Shown here: positions 1 to 11,072 of the stretch, piece by piece
Numbering within the stretch: the first letter of the stretch is position 1
Layout: each line of letters starts with the position of its first letter
Source of the DNA: Macrophomina tecta
Lineage: Eukaryota; Ascomycota; Dothideomycetes; Botryosphaeriales; Botryosphaeriaceae
Length of the DNA stretch: 64,000 bases
NCBI GenBank assembly: GCA_024180945.1
Contig: JAKSGN010000035.1
Span: 1,674,001-1,738,000 of the forward strand
Direction: 5' to 3'
Translations under genes and position numbers: made by a program
Notes under the pieces: generated by a model
Databases searched by the model: none
Told to the model about the DNA's origin: nothing
What the model saw: only the letters and a program-made list of their open reading frames with translations

Positions 1-353
1 GCTGCTGGGCCAGCGGCGAACTGTGGGCTTGGATTCGCAGTTGGCGTTTTCCCCTTAATCTTCGCCGCCGAGAGCCCGCTCGTTTCATGCCGGGCCATCC
101 CTCGCCCGCGCTCGACTCGCGAAGTCCGTGCCTCTGCACCACCACCCGCTCCCTCTTCTATCGCGCCTCCGCCTCCTCTTTTGCTGCGAGAGTGTCTGCA
201 GCTTTCAGTGCGCGCCTGCACTGCCATTCCTTTTAATCTGCGCCTTCGACGTTCCTTATCTGCAGTTGCCCGACACCGCGCCTGGTTACTGCGCCGATCC
301 TTCTTTCACACCTGCAGGCCGCCCCTCGTTCACCAGCCACATCTGCATTAATC

Positions 354-1599
354 ATGTACTTCCCACGCTCTTGTGCCCTTGTCGCGCTCGCGACTTCACT
401 TCTTCCCCAGGCTCTGGCCCAGACCTGGACTTCCTGCAACCCTCTCAACCAGACCGACTGCCCCAATAACCCGGCCCTGAGCACAAATGCTACCTTTCAC
501 TGGAACAAGACGCGCACCGACTCGGACCTGTGGAACTCCACGGCCGGCGATGTCGACTTCACTACCACTGGTAAGCGCCCTGCTCTCCGCCGACGCGGCC
601 ACGTTCAGTCAGCTAACCCGCGCCGCAGGTGGTGAGTTCACTATCAATGGCCAGGGTGACTCGGTCTCCATAATGAGCAACTTCTTTATCTTCTTCGGGC
701 GCGTCGAAGTCGTCATGAAATCCTCTAAGGGCCAGGGCATCGTCAGCAGTATTGTCTTGCAGTCGGAGGATTTGGACGAAATCGATATCGAGTGGATCGG
801 AGGCAACAACACCCACTGGCAGTCCAACTACTTCGGCAAGGGTAACACAACGACTTACGACCGTGCCATCTGGCACCCGATAGACGACCCGCAGAACAGG
901 TTTCACAACTACACGATCGAATGGACCCAGGAGAAGCTCGAGTGGTGGGTCGACGACGAGCTCATCCGCACGCTGAAGTACGAGGACGCGAACGGCGGTG
1001 ACAATTTCCCGCAGACGCCCATGAACCTGCGTCTCGGCAACTGGCCGGGTGGTGATCCCGATGCCAACAACCAGGGCACCGTCGAGTGGGCCGGTGGTGA
1101 GGTTATCTGGGACGATGCGCCCTTCACCATGATCATCCGCGACGTCTACATCGAGGACTACAGCGAGGGCAAGGAGTACAAGTGGGGAGACACCACTGGT
1201 AGCTACAAGAGCATTGAGACGATCAAGTAAGTCAGCTCCTATCGCTCTGTTTCATCTTTAGCTGGGGAGCCAGGCTATCCCTGCTTGTCTCGGACGTGAC
1301 TGACTCGGTCCTACAGCGGCACCTCGGCAGCTTATGAGGAGCTTTACGGCGTGCACGGTGTCTCGGGCCACTGGGCAGCGCTTTCGGCATCCACTCGCGG
1401 CGGTATCGTTGCGGGTGCTATTGGCGGCTTCGCGGTGGCCTGCGGTGCCTTCATCTTCTTCTGCTTGAAGCTGCGTAAGCAGGGTGCTAAGGCGCACAAG
1501 CTCGAGGACGACAACTGGCAGAAGGAGCAAGAGGAGCTCCTCGAGTACAAGTCACAGTACCAAAGGATGCGTGGTGACAGCTCGGACGTGCACCGGTAA
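354..1599 (+). CDS. Crh-like GH16 cell-wall chitin-glucan transglycosylase with C-terminal membrane anchor
   Basis: Three exons (354-570, 629-1226, 1317-1599) give 365 residues. An N-terminal signal peptide (about residues 1-22, ending near ALAQ) precedes a GH16 domain. The Crh-type catalytic motif DEIDIEW lies at about residues 122-128, with Glu123 expected as nucleophile and Glu127 as acid/base. Crh enzymes link chitin to beta-1,6/1,3-glucan at the plasma membrane and wall; this role comes from family knowledge. The end of the protein is unusual for the family: instead of a serine-rich stretch and GPI signal there is one hydrophobic segment (about 301-322), then a charged tail of about 43 residues, so it looks like a type I membrane protein. 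Several N-x-T/S sites fit a secreted protein. The start ATG directly precedes the signal peptide. Family assignment is strong; the exact Crh subclass is not resolved. Confidence 0.9.
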
Positions 1600-2210
1600 T
1601 GTGTGAGCAAGAAGAACAAGAAGCGTAATTGGATTTAACGGTTGGGAGGAGTTTGTCTACTTTTCTTCCTGCAGGAAGTCTTTTCAGGGTCATGTTATGC
1701 AGCCGATCTTTTTTTGGGTGACCGAGAGGAGTCTTTCGCGGGTCTATATACCCTCTTACCTTTTGGGAATCGCAACACTTTTACTTATGCTTATCTTTTC
1801 GCTGCTTGAACGTGAGATTACGAGTCCATGGGTCCCCGGCAGCCCTGACAGGCATGACAAGCAGGGGGAACCGCGAACTGATCGACTGATCCGCATTGGG
1901 ACTAGTGCTGAAGCCAGCGAAGCTTCGCCGTGGCGTTGACGCCAACGCAACATCCACCGTGACATGCATCGCGCCCGCACCTGCACCGTTGGAGCCTTGA
2001 TTTTCCCTGCACCTGGCCCGGACTCAACGCCTATCGTACCGTCGACTGATCCAGCTTGAGCGCTTCCCGCCTGCGGCGCCGCTCCGAGGGCATCGCTCGC
2101 CCGGCACATCCCGATTCGTCCTCACGGACGATGGTGCATATTCGCACGTGCTACCACAGCGATCGACTTGTTGAGCCGTGGACAAGTGAAGATTACAGCT
2201 GAGCGCCGCC
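1600..2210. other. Intergenic: Crh 3' region and FIG4 promoter/leader
   Basis: No supported gene. The stretch runs from the Crh stop to the FIG4 start and should hold a 3' UTR, a terminator and the FIG4 promoter. Short open frames here are unconserved in appearance and lie opposite the FIG4 leader. The base just before the FIG4 start reads GCCGCC ATGG, a good initiation context. Confidence 0.6.
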
Positions 2211-5200
2211 ATGGACCAGCAAGACTCTGAGCCTGCTTCCGTGCAGCCACAATCCGAGTTTCCCACCAGCTTCTCCATGGAGCAGCACGATGACGCACAG
2301 CTACCGTCCATCGCCCTGGACCCTGGCCTGGCCAATGATAGGGCTCCCACTGTCGTCCCGCCCAAGAATGAATACCTCCCTGCTGACCCCGTTGCCGGAA
2401 AGGACCGCCAAAGCAACGATACCAGTCCTGTAAACCTCGATGAAGGAGACGAAGAGCCGGCTGAGCCAAAGTCGTTCGAACGATCCAACAGCCCCACCCA
2501 AATGCTGCGCAGCCGCGCTGTGGCCTACGAGAAGGTCGGCGAGGATGGGATCAACAAGATGCACAAGTTCACTCTGTACGAGACCAGTCATCGCTTCTAT
2601 CTGGTCGGCGCCGACGTCCTGGACATGCATTTCCGCATTCTCAAGATCGACCGTACCGCGCCACCTGGCCATCTAAACATCTTCGAGGATGACAATGTCT
2701 ATGACCGCAAGGATATGAACCAGTTGCTGAATACCATTGATGAGGGCAACAAAGGTTCAGGCGGCCTGAAGCTCAAATGTGTCGCCTGGGGCCTGCTAGG
2801 CTTCATCAGATTCACAGAAGCCTACTACATGCTGGTAATAACGAAGAGGACCGCTGTTGCCATGCTTGGAGGCCATTACATCTACCAGATTGATGGCACT
2901 GAGATGATTCCACTTACCACTGGGCCCACCTCGCGGTTTGCCAAGGACAGGAACCCCGAGGAAGCAAGGTTCTTGAGCATTCTCAACAACCTAGATCTGA
3001 CGCGGTCTTTCTATTTCAGCTATGCCTACAACATTACCCGGTCACTTCAACAGAACATCATCCGTGAGCGAGAGGCGCTGAACAAAGGTCACCAGTTTCC
3101 AAAAGCTGACTTTCAAGAGATGTTCGTCTGGAATCACTACCTGCTTGAACCTGCTAGAGGGGCTCTCAAAAATACATATGACTGGTGCTTGCCAATCATT
3201 CACGGATTCATCGATCAGTCAACCCTTGACATTTTCGGGCGCCGGGTTTACATCACGATCATCGCCAGAAGATCCAGGTACTTTGCGGGTGCGCGTTTTC
3301 TGAAGCGCGGTGCAAATGACCTAGGCTACGTTGCGAATGATGTAGAGACAGAGCAGATCATATCAGACTTGCTGACCACGTCATTTCACGCCCCTGGCCC
3401 GCGACTGTATGCTAATCCTACGTACACGTCATATGTCCAACATCGGGGGAGCATTCCATTGTATTGGACGCAAGACAACAGCGGCGTGACTCCCAAACCG
3501 GATATCGACTTGAATCTTGTCGACCCGTTCTACAGTGCGGCTGCCTTCCATTTCGATAACCTCTTTGAGCGGTACGGATCACCCTGTTATGTGCTCAATC
3601 TGATCAAGGCGAGAGAGCGCACCCCCCGTGAATCAAAGCTCCTCCATGAATTCAAGAAGGCTGTTGATTACCTGAATCAGTCGTTGCCTATGGACAAAAA
3701 GATCATTTACAAAGCTTTCGATATGAGCAGAGCATCTAAGACACGAGGTATGGACGTGATTGGTAGCTTGGAGATGATTGCCGAAGATGTGCTCCAGAAG
3801 ACTGGGTTCTTTCACAACGGAGACCCGGAAACCGATAACCCACAGGTCCAAAATGGCGTGGCCAGAACCAACTGCATAGACTGTCTTGATCGGACGAATG
3901 CTGCACAATTCGTCATCGGCAAGCGCGCTTTGGGCCGACAATTACAAGCCCTCGGCGTCATCTCTGGCAATACTGTCGAATATGATTCCGATGCTGTAAA
4001 CATCTTTACTTACATGTTCCATGACCATGGAGACACTATCGCCATTCAATATGGAGGCTCACATCTCGTCAACACCATGGCAACCTACCGCAAGATCAAC
4101 CACTGGCAAAGCCACTCCAGGGACATGGTGGAGAGTTTCAAGCGCTACTATCATAACTCTTTTCTTGACTCACAGCGGCAGGAAGCATATAACCTCTTTC
4201 TTGGAAATTACCAGTTTGCGCAGGGCCAGCCAATGCTTTGGGATCTTGCCACTGACTACTATTTGCACCACACAGATCCAAGACAGTGGCCGATGAAGAA
4301 GCGAAAGGATTATATCAGCTGGTTCACACCAGAATTCCTAAAGCCGCGTGAATTACCACCTTGCACTAGGTCATGGCCGAACGTGCCAGCGGAGGGGACT
4401 GAGGTATTCGACGACTACTGGTTGGAGTATTACCGCCCCTTGGCTCTGTCATCTCTAGCCAAGATCTTCACTTTCAAAATGAATGCGACTCCACGCTTAG
4501 TCCCAGAAAGAGGAGGTAGACCATATGACATGAGCCCCTTCACTCCTAGGAAACATATCCCCCACGAGGTAGAACCTTCTGAGAAGAAAGTCGCAACCAG
4601 AAAGGGCGTCACGATCCTCGACCCACACAGCGAAGAAGATTCTATGAGGGAGGGCTTCGTTCCGATGTCCAGAGGCCCATCTGCCCCAGGCGGTCCCGTC
4701 GACGGCTCACCGGCGAAGCCGAGCATCCTACGCGACCCTCACTTCGAACTAGGCCTCTACCGATCATCCACGACGCTCGACGACTCTTCGTCCTTCAAGC
4801 CTGCTGATAAGTCCCAGATGACGCAATGGACACTCAATCAGTTCCACCACAACTCGCTCAACCCGTCTGTCACGACAGCCGAGGCGTCTGAATACGAGCG
4901 TTACATCAGCCACCCGCTCAATCTGCCACTCGTAGTCTCTACCGAGCTGCCTGATGACTTCTCAAACATGGACTTCGTCGAGTACGTCAACAGCGTCAAC
5001 GGCTCCGCCGCCCCTGGGGACTACGGCCGCAACTGGGAGGTCAACGAGGACGAGCTCGCGCAGTACCGCGACTTCCTCGACGTGCCTGAGAACCCTCTGA
5101 CCGTTGTGGAGGAGGACGGTGAGAAGAAGCGTTACAAGCGATACAGGCAGTGGCTGAGGGGTAAGAGCCTGTTCAAGCAGAGCAAGGTCGATCCGGAATA

Positions 5201-5228
5201 TCGTGAACAGGGGATGGGAATGCGGTGA
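2211..5228 (+). CDS. FIG4: Polyphosphoinositide phosphatase FIG4 (SAC domain)
   Basis: Single exon, 1005 residues, the usual size for filamentous-fungal FIG4. The SAC domain fills the middle of the protein and carries the CX5R(T) catalytic signature, seen as NCIDCLDRTN, with Cys555 and Arg561 as the expected nucleophile and phosphate-binding residues. FIG4 removes the 5-phosphate from PI(3,5)P2 and also supports its synthesis in the Fab1/Vac14 complex on the vacuole membrane (family knowledge). The N-terminal 90 residues are acidic, Ser/Pro-rich and probably disordered. The C-terminal third carries a conserved fungal extension. The stop codon overlaps a GTGAGT sequence that could act as a splice donor, but the reading frame up to this stop already accounts for the expected protein. 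It faces DDB1 convergently across 0.6 kb. Confidence 0.93.
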   Translation: MDQQDSEPASVQPQSEFPTSFSMEQHDDAQLPSIALDPGLANDRAPTVVPPKNEYLPADPVAGKDRQSNDTSPVNLDEGDEEPAEPKSFERSNSPTQMLRSRAVAYEKVGEDGINKMHKFTLYETSHRFYLVGADVLDMHFRILKIDRTAPPGHLNIFEDDNVYDRKDMNQLLNTIDEGNKGSGGLKLKCVAWGLLGFIRFTEAYYMLVITKRTAVAMLGGHYIYQIDGTEMIPLTTGPTSRFAKDRNPEEARFLSILNNLDLTRSFYFSYAYNITRSLQQNIIREREALNKGHQFPKADFQEMFVWNHYLLEPARGALKNTYDWCLPIIHGFIDQSTLDIFGRRVYITIIARRSRYFAGARFLKRGANDLGYVANDVETEQIISDLLTTSFHAPGPRLYANPTYTSYVQHRGSIPLYWTQDNSGVTPKPDIDLNLVDPFYSAAAFHFDNLFERYGSPCYVLNLIKARERTPRESKLLHEFKKAVDYLNQSLPMDKKIIYKAFDMSRASKTRGMDVIGSLEMIAEDVLQKTGFFHNGDPETDNPQVQNGVARTNCIDCLDRTNAAQFVIGKRALGRQLQALGVISGNTVEYDSDAVNIFTYMFHDHGDTIAIQYGGSHLVNTMATYRKINHWQSHSRDMVESFKRYYHNSFLDSQRQEAYNLFLGNYQFAQGQPMLWDLATDYYLHHTDPRQWPMKKRKDYISWFTPEFLKPRELPPCTRSWPNVPAEGTEVFDDYWLEYYRPLALSSLAKIFTFKMNATPRLVPERGGRPYDMSPFTPRKHIPHEVEPSEKKVATRKGVTILDPHSEEDSMREGFVPMSRGPSAPGGPVDGSPAKPSILRDPHFELGLYRSSTTLDDSSSFKPADKSQMTQWTLNQFHHNSLNPSVTTAEASEYERYISHPLNLPLVVSTELPDDFSNMDFVEYVNSVNGSAAPGDYGRNWEVNEDELAQYRDFLDVPENPLTVVEEDGEKKRYKRYRQWLRGKSLFKQSKVDPEYREQGMGMR

Positions 5229-5838
5229 GTTTTTCTTTTTTCTTTTTTCCCTCGATAAATACTCTGTGCTGGTAGAATATCTTTGTCACAACCGGCGAGT
5301 GCTCCTTCTGCTTGATTACTCGCATTATCTTCTTTTTTTTTTTTTTTTTTTTTTACTGTTGTTATCGAACTAATCATACATTTGTTCAGTGGTTTGAGTG
5401 TGGCAACGGTGCCCTGAATCATGATTTATTGTGGCATATGGTTTGCATTCTCAAAGTTCTTTGTAGACGTTTAAATGTAGATACGATTGTTATGAATCAA
5501 TGTTCATCAATTGCATTAAATACCTGTTGCAGATTATGGCGAGTACCTGTGGTGCTACTTAAGGCCACTCAGCATCCGTTGCACCCAGAGCTTGATGGCA
5601 CAGGCAAGAATGAATTGCAAGACTCCGAACTGGAGAGAAAGGGCATGCTTTCATGTTGTACCTTTGCTACTTTGCTACAAAGCTCTCTGATTCTCGTATT
5701 CATCATATTCTCCCCAAATCCCAAAGAAGCCATGCATGCAAAGAGAAGCGTCCCCCCAGGGAGGGATGAAATCCATTCCCATCTATCATCACCACCCACA
5801 AAACACGAATCACTGTCTGTAGTGTCAAGGAAATTGCA
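5229..5838. other. Convergent intergenic region between FIG4 and DDB1
   Basis: This is a shared 3' region with no supported gene. It is more AT-rich than the flanking coding sequence and contains a 22-nt T tract at 5333-5354. An open frame across this tract codes for polyphenylalanine followed by unremarkable sequence and is not credible as a gene. Confidence 0.6.
5333..5354. repeat. T homopolymer, 22 nt
   Basis: An uninterrupted run of T lies about 105 nt after the FIG4 stop. It resembles other A/T runs in noncoding parts of this window. Confidence 0.95.
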
Positions 5839-8800
5839 TCAGTGCAACCTCCTCAGCGTCTCTACCAACGACCTGACCTCCTCAACGTCCAGGTCCGCGT
5901 ACACGCCCTTGACGACCTCCTCCTGCTCGCGCGGCTTGAGGTCGAGGAAGCGCTCGATGAGATCGCCATCAACGAAGCGGTTTGGCTCATCTTCCTCGCG
6001 GACCTGGTTGCGGAATGCGCGGTAGCGGAGGAAGGGATAATGGCCGGGGCTACTTACGAAGTCGGCGAGCTGGGATTGCAAGCGGATGAGGAGGTCGACC
6101 TTGGCGGGGGCGATGAGGGCGAAGAGGTAGATGGAGCCCTCGACCTAGTGGCGGTTAGAAATCAGGCATGCGTGATAAAGGAATGAGACGACTGGGGAAG
6201 AGAGAACGTACCGTAGCGAAGAAGGCTCTCGGGATGACAGGAGCATCGGAGACAGTGGCCATGTCAATGCGCCTAATGCGGTTGACCTGCTCACCAAGCA
6301 GCATATCGCCTCTGAGCATCAGCCTCTTCCTGTCCTCCTCGGTGACACCGCTGACATCGCGCTCAAGCAGGATAAGATTGCCTTCGGCATCAGCCTGTAG
6401 GTACGTGTTCTCGTCGACCTCGGCGAGGGCCATGCTCCAGCTGACTTGTACATGGCGCGCGATCTCCTTCAGCTCGTCACTCTGGTCCCCAGCCCCGGGT
6501 TTGTACTCGAGGACCGAGACCGACTTAATGAGATCCGCAACTGCGATCTGGTTGCCGGTCACGGTGATGTCGATCGGAGCGGTTGAGGTACGGAAGCTGG
6601 CCTTCTTGACCAGAAAAGGCGTGCTTGGAGTCGAGTATTCGAAAGAGTAGATGACGACCTGCATTCATAGTTAATATCTAGCGTAGCATGTTATTGTCAC
6701 TGGTGTGTCATGGGCTTACTGTTTTGATAAGGCCCGCAACAATCTTGTTATCGACCATAGCGAGACATCTGCAGGCACCTTTGGTAGATATCTCAGCAAT
6801 GACCTTTAGCCGTCTGTCTTCGGTAACCTCAAAGACCAATATCCGGCCTCTCGTGCTGCCTTGCTCCTCCTCTTCCACCAAATGAGAAGTGCCTACTATG
6901 AAGCGTTCGGCCGTCTCTCCGTCGCCATCATCGAGCTCCGCCCGAATGGTGCACTCCACGATCTCGTACTCGTTCATCTCGAAGTTGTCCAATTCTTTAA
7001 AGACGACCTCGTCAGCGAGCCTAAAATGGCCCTGAACAACTTCTTCACGATCTCTCAGCACCCTCTTGATGGTTCCCAGACCAAAAGCTTTGAGCTGAGG
7101 CGAATACGCAATTCGTCTAACGGTCTCGTTGACATGTAACGTCTGAACATGTGTTCTTCTCTCCTCGTCAACGACAGCAAGGTGTAACTCTCCTGAAGCA
7201 GCGATTGCGATAGACCTAGGGTATGCTTCCGCATTGAAAGGGCATACGCACGTTGCCTTTTCCGCAGTGACTGCCGAAAAAACTAGGCGGCCTTCGGAGC
7301 CGTAAATCAGGCTGGGATGCTCGCAAGTTGCGAAGACATTGTAAAGCCCATTTCCGCGGGGCAGGGCTCTAAAGTTTGCCTGCTGAGTCCCAAGCACTGT
7401 GCTCTTCCGTCCAGATAAAGCAAATGTCGACGGATCCATGGAGAAAGTCACCACGTAGCCGTCAGCAGTGGCAATGAATAGCGTAGGAGGCTGATTAGCG
7501 AAAATCTGAGTGAGGAGCAATGATCGAGGAACTGAAGAGCCGTCTTCGCTAAGGCTGATCGTCTGGATGGTCTGAAGTCCATTTAGACCCAGGATGGCTA
7601 CGGTGCAATTCTGCCAGAACCCTACGAAGCAGATATTATCCGCTGCTTGTGGCATGGCTACACAAGAAATCTGACTATCCGCGCCAAAGTCTTTTTCTGC
7701 GACGGCGTGAATGGTGTCTGCAATCGAGAGAATGATGGCCCGGACCCCTCCTATGGAAAGAATGATGAAACGATCGTTGGAGTCGACATCAGTGATTACT
7801 TGCCCGTCAGGCGCATGCCACTCGGAGACCACCATGTCGTTCTCCAAATCCATTATCCTCACCGCGGATTGTGTGACCTGAAGCAGTCGATAGTTCGGGA
7901 CGTTTTTGGTCATCAGAGTGCTCTCATCGAGCTGTAGGCCCTTGAAGGACTCTCTTTCGTCCAGCTCTCCATCCGCATCAACACAGAATACCCGCGACTC
8001 ATTCACAAGAGATACCAGTAAAGTGTCGTCGTACTCTCCGGATGCCGTAGATGAGAAAGCAAAAATATTGGATATGCTCCCAAGGTCACCAATCGCGCCC
8101 TGATCTTCCAATCCAACGCCACTGCGGACACTCCGAAGACTTCCGTCCTTGAATGCACCACTTCCTGTCACGATGCGAGCCTGGCCGGAAGAGTATTCAT
8201 TGCTTTGGCCTTCCCCGGATCTGTTGCCCATATCCATGATTGTGAAGTCCAATATGGGCGCAATGTTGTGAAATGTTTGGACAACTTCGATAGAGCCTTC
8301 CGTAATCCTGATGACCTGCGAGTCTCCTTCATGGGAGCCAACGAAGACGTGGCCAGCGTCGAGGTAAACAAGCACCGAAGCTCTGGATGTTTCCCCTATT
8401 TTGTCCAGCCTCCACCCCTCAACCACGCCACTGTTGTCGTCTAGAAGGAGCATGAACAAGTACAGACCACCGAAATCATCAGCGAGCAGGAAACGCTGAT
8501 TGTCGATCTGTTCCCAAGCCACGAAGATAGTTGAATCTTGCAAAGGCTTTTTCACAAGGGCTTTGGTATAGTCGTTGAAGTAGGTAATGCATGTTTCCCC
8601 TAGGACGAGTACGCCGTAGCATGGGCCTGGAACAGGTATCAAATGACTTGCTCCCAGATCCAGTTCTTCCTTCAGACCCTCGACGGGCTCGAGCGCAGCA
8701 ACGGACTGCTCCTCGGTACCAGCAGTTTGGAAGGCCAACTGGCGTAAGCGCAAACGAATCTTGCTGTCTTCGTCTTCTTCGTAAAGTAGGGCCATGAGTG

Positions 8801-9412
8801 GTTTTTCAGATTCGGGGGATTTGCGATGTAGGAAGGCCGAAGAGCGCACGAACATCTCCTCAATACGGGAAGGCACAGGTTCGCCTAATGCACTAACTTC
8901 TGGGTCACCCTTCCTTTTGCCCTTTTCTGTCAGAGGGACGACGGTGACAATGCCTTCGTAGAGCTCCAATGTCATGAACCTCCCTGTCGGATCGAGCAGG
9001 CTCCTGTCACCGGTCTGGGCGTCGCGCGCTGCCTTGTCTGCCAAATCTTGATATGTCTTGACGGTCCTCAGTTGCTTCTCTTCTGGGCTCCAAGCCATGG
9101 TAAAATAGTAATATCGATCGGTGCCGACGAAGAGGTGTTCGGTGGGCTCATTCATAGGACGTAACCTGTTGAGCATGGTAACTTTTCCGTAGACGGCTTG
9201 AGCATGGTGGAGTATGAGGCCATCCACAGACTGGACGTAGAGTTCAAGGCGGTTTGACTTCCTGGACGCCGGTCAGCGGGGAAGACGTCATGCGAGGGAC
9301 ATTGGGCGCTCACGCACGCGACAACGAGGCTTTCTTCGTCTGAATCGAGGAGATTGAGCTTGATGGCGTGCCGGACGCTGCTCGGGCGATGGATTGGCGC
9401 GATGTAGGCCAT
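5839..9412 (-). CDS. DDB1: UV-damaged DNA-binding protein 1 homologue (CUL4 adaptor)
   Basis: Four exons on the minus strand (9412-9318, 9261-6720, 6658-6212, 6144-5839) give 1129 residues, close to the usual 1140. The start MAYIAPIHRPSSV and the Gly-rich beta-propeller repeats match DDB1/CPSF-A proteins. The C-terminal block with EGSIYLFALI and the final helical segment NRFVDGDLIERFLDL are typical of DDB1. DDB1 links substrate receptors to CUL4 for nucleotide-excision repair and replication control. In Neurospora its orthologue (DIM-8) is also needed for heterochromatin and DNA methylation (family knowledge). The donor at 9317 was chosen because the nearby GTGAGC donor brings a stop immediately after splicing. 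The gene is divergent from RPC5, with 318 nt between the two starts. Confidence 0.95.
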
Positions 9413-9730
9413 GCTGGGCGCCGAGCGTCGGGTAGAGCAGGGGCGAAGGTCGAGGATGAAGTGATTAGGAAATGGAGCGGCGGACTGGAGCTCAGCGGTA
9501 GGCGGCGATGCCGCGCGAAGCTTCCCCGGACTTTGACGAGGCTAACGCCGACACCACGAGTGACGCGATGTTTGCGCGGGGACCGTGTCTTGAGTTGCCG
9601 CAATTAAAGCGTGGTGCTAGGGCTACCTACGGCAACAACTAAAATTACACTTCCGACCCCCGCCGCACTTTTTCTCTGACACAGATGCGCCCGTATGCAC
9701 TCAGCTCCGCAAACTCCATCACGGCCCACC
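9413..9730. promoter_or_regulatory. Bidirectional promoter region between DDB1 and RPC5
   Basis: The start codons of two divergent genes lie 318 nt apart, so both core promoters and 5' leaders must sit here or overlap it. I see no TATA box or other defined element. This is a positional inference. Confidence 0.5.
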
Positions 9731-11072
9731 ATGTCCCGTAAGCATTCCCATTTTGCAGCTTCTGCTTTAGTGTACACATGCACGCTCATGTCTCAGCATT
9801 TTTTGCCACTGAAAAGCATGTACCGACTGTTACATGCTATGAAGCGCCCCGCCGCAGCCATGACCTCTATCCAACCGACCCAGCCACAGCGCGCTGAGTG
9901 GATTGAGTTCTGCCTCAGCATTATACTTATTTTCTGGACTTCTTTCACTGTGCCCCAAAGCTGACACGCTATCCAGCTGCAGCCGTAGAAACTGACGACG
10001 ACCCTGTCATTGCCGAGTACGATGTCTTCATTACGCCGCAGCTCGAGGAGCAGATCTACCTCCTGCAGTATCCCAACCGTGGTAGAGACCAGCCATATAA
10101 TGAACGCTACAATTCCAAACCTGTCGAGGTGCGGATGAAGCCAAATACGGGCTTTATTGAAGTCGACGTCCCTATGAACGTCCATGGAAATTACGACAAG
10201 CGCAAGGGGGTGAAGTGGGGTGAGGCCATGCGCAAAGCGCAGGACAATGGCGAGAGTGCATTTGGTTTAGCCGCTGGCTTCAGTGGGCTCGCGAAGACCG
10301 CAGTACCTGCCAGGGCTGGCGCAGCAAGCCGTGCCGACATTCAAGAAATGGAGCTGGAAGACGACAGCGTGGAACAACTTCTTCAGCGCTTTGAAGACGC
10401 GAACGACAAGGGCCATGTGCTGAACAAGCAAACTTTGGGCGGACAGATAATGAAGGATGAAACCGGAAAGCCCATTTACATGCTTGGCAGCTACCGGGGA
10501 AAGGAGCTACATCTTACCAAGATCGCCGGCATCGTCCAGATGCGCCCGCAATTCCACCATCTTGATGCTGTCCGTGAGCTATCGAACGCCAATCGCCGAA
10601 GGGAGCGTGAGGCTGCCGAGGGTGCGAGAGCAAATGAACCCCGCGCCGTTCAAATGACGATCAAGAATGAGGATGGTGATTCGGCTCAGTCGAAGGAGTT
10701 CCTCTTCCGCGCTCAGGAGGAGAAATGGACTAAGTTGCGATACTACGACGAAGAGGTAGGCACATCTGCCTCCATCGACGTCTCCAATACTTTACTGACA
10801 TATTTCAGACTGACGAAGCCTTCGCTACATACCACGACAAGATGTTTGTCAGAGACGTCGAGAACGCAGCAAAGCTGAGGTCTTCAATGACCAACGAACA
10901 GTACCTGGATGCCATTAGCGCTGAGCACCACGATCCCAGTGGACGGTCAAAGAAGAAACCGTTGACCAAAAGGCAAATGCAACGGATTGAAGACTCTGAC
11001 GAATCTGACATTGATGAAGATGGTCATGATAAGGATGCAGGAGCACAGTTGGAGGGGACAGATAAGGCATAG
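9731..11072 (+). CDS. RNA polymerase III subunit RPC5/Rpc37 (Sin-like)
   Basis: Three exons (9731-9737, 9977-10755, 10809-11072) give 349 residues. The first coding exon holds only ATG TCC C, in the context CCACCATGT. A 239-nt intron follows, with a branch-like CTGAC 10 nt before its AG. Using the next AG (9981-9982) would remove two residues and keep the frame. The body matches the RPC5 family: an early block YDVFITPQLEEQIYLLQYP, then VRMKPNTGFIEVDVP and YDKRKGVKWGEAMRKA. The C-terminus is acidic. Rpc37 pairs with Rpc53 in the TFIIF-like subcomplex of Pol III, acting in initiation, termination and reinitiation on tRNA and 5S genes (family knowledge). The tiny first exon is the least certain part of the model. 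Confidence 0.85.

Noticed and set aside
1..353. Open frame starting at 128 upstream of the Crh gene
   Set aside because: It lacks a domain and overlaps the Crh signal-peptide exon in another frame; the stretch is best read as promoter and leader.
5222..5290. Possible splice donor (GTGAGT) overlapping the FIG4 stop, giving an alternative C-terminus
   Set aside because: No convincing branch site and acceptor follow, and the protein already ends where expected for fungal FIG4.
5312..6025. 237-codon plus-strand frame running from the T tract into the DDB1 3' end
   Set aside because: It begins in the homopolymer, encodes polyphenylalanine and then runs antisense to DDB1.
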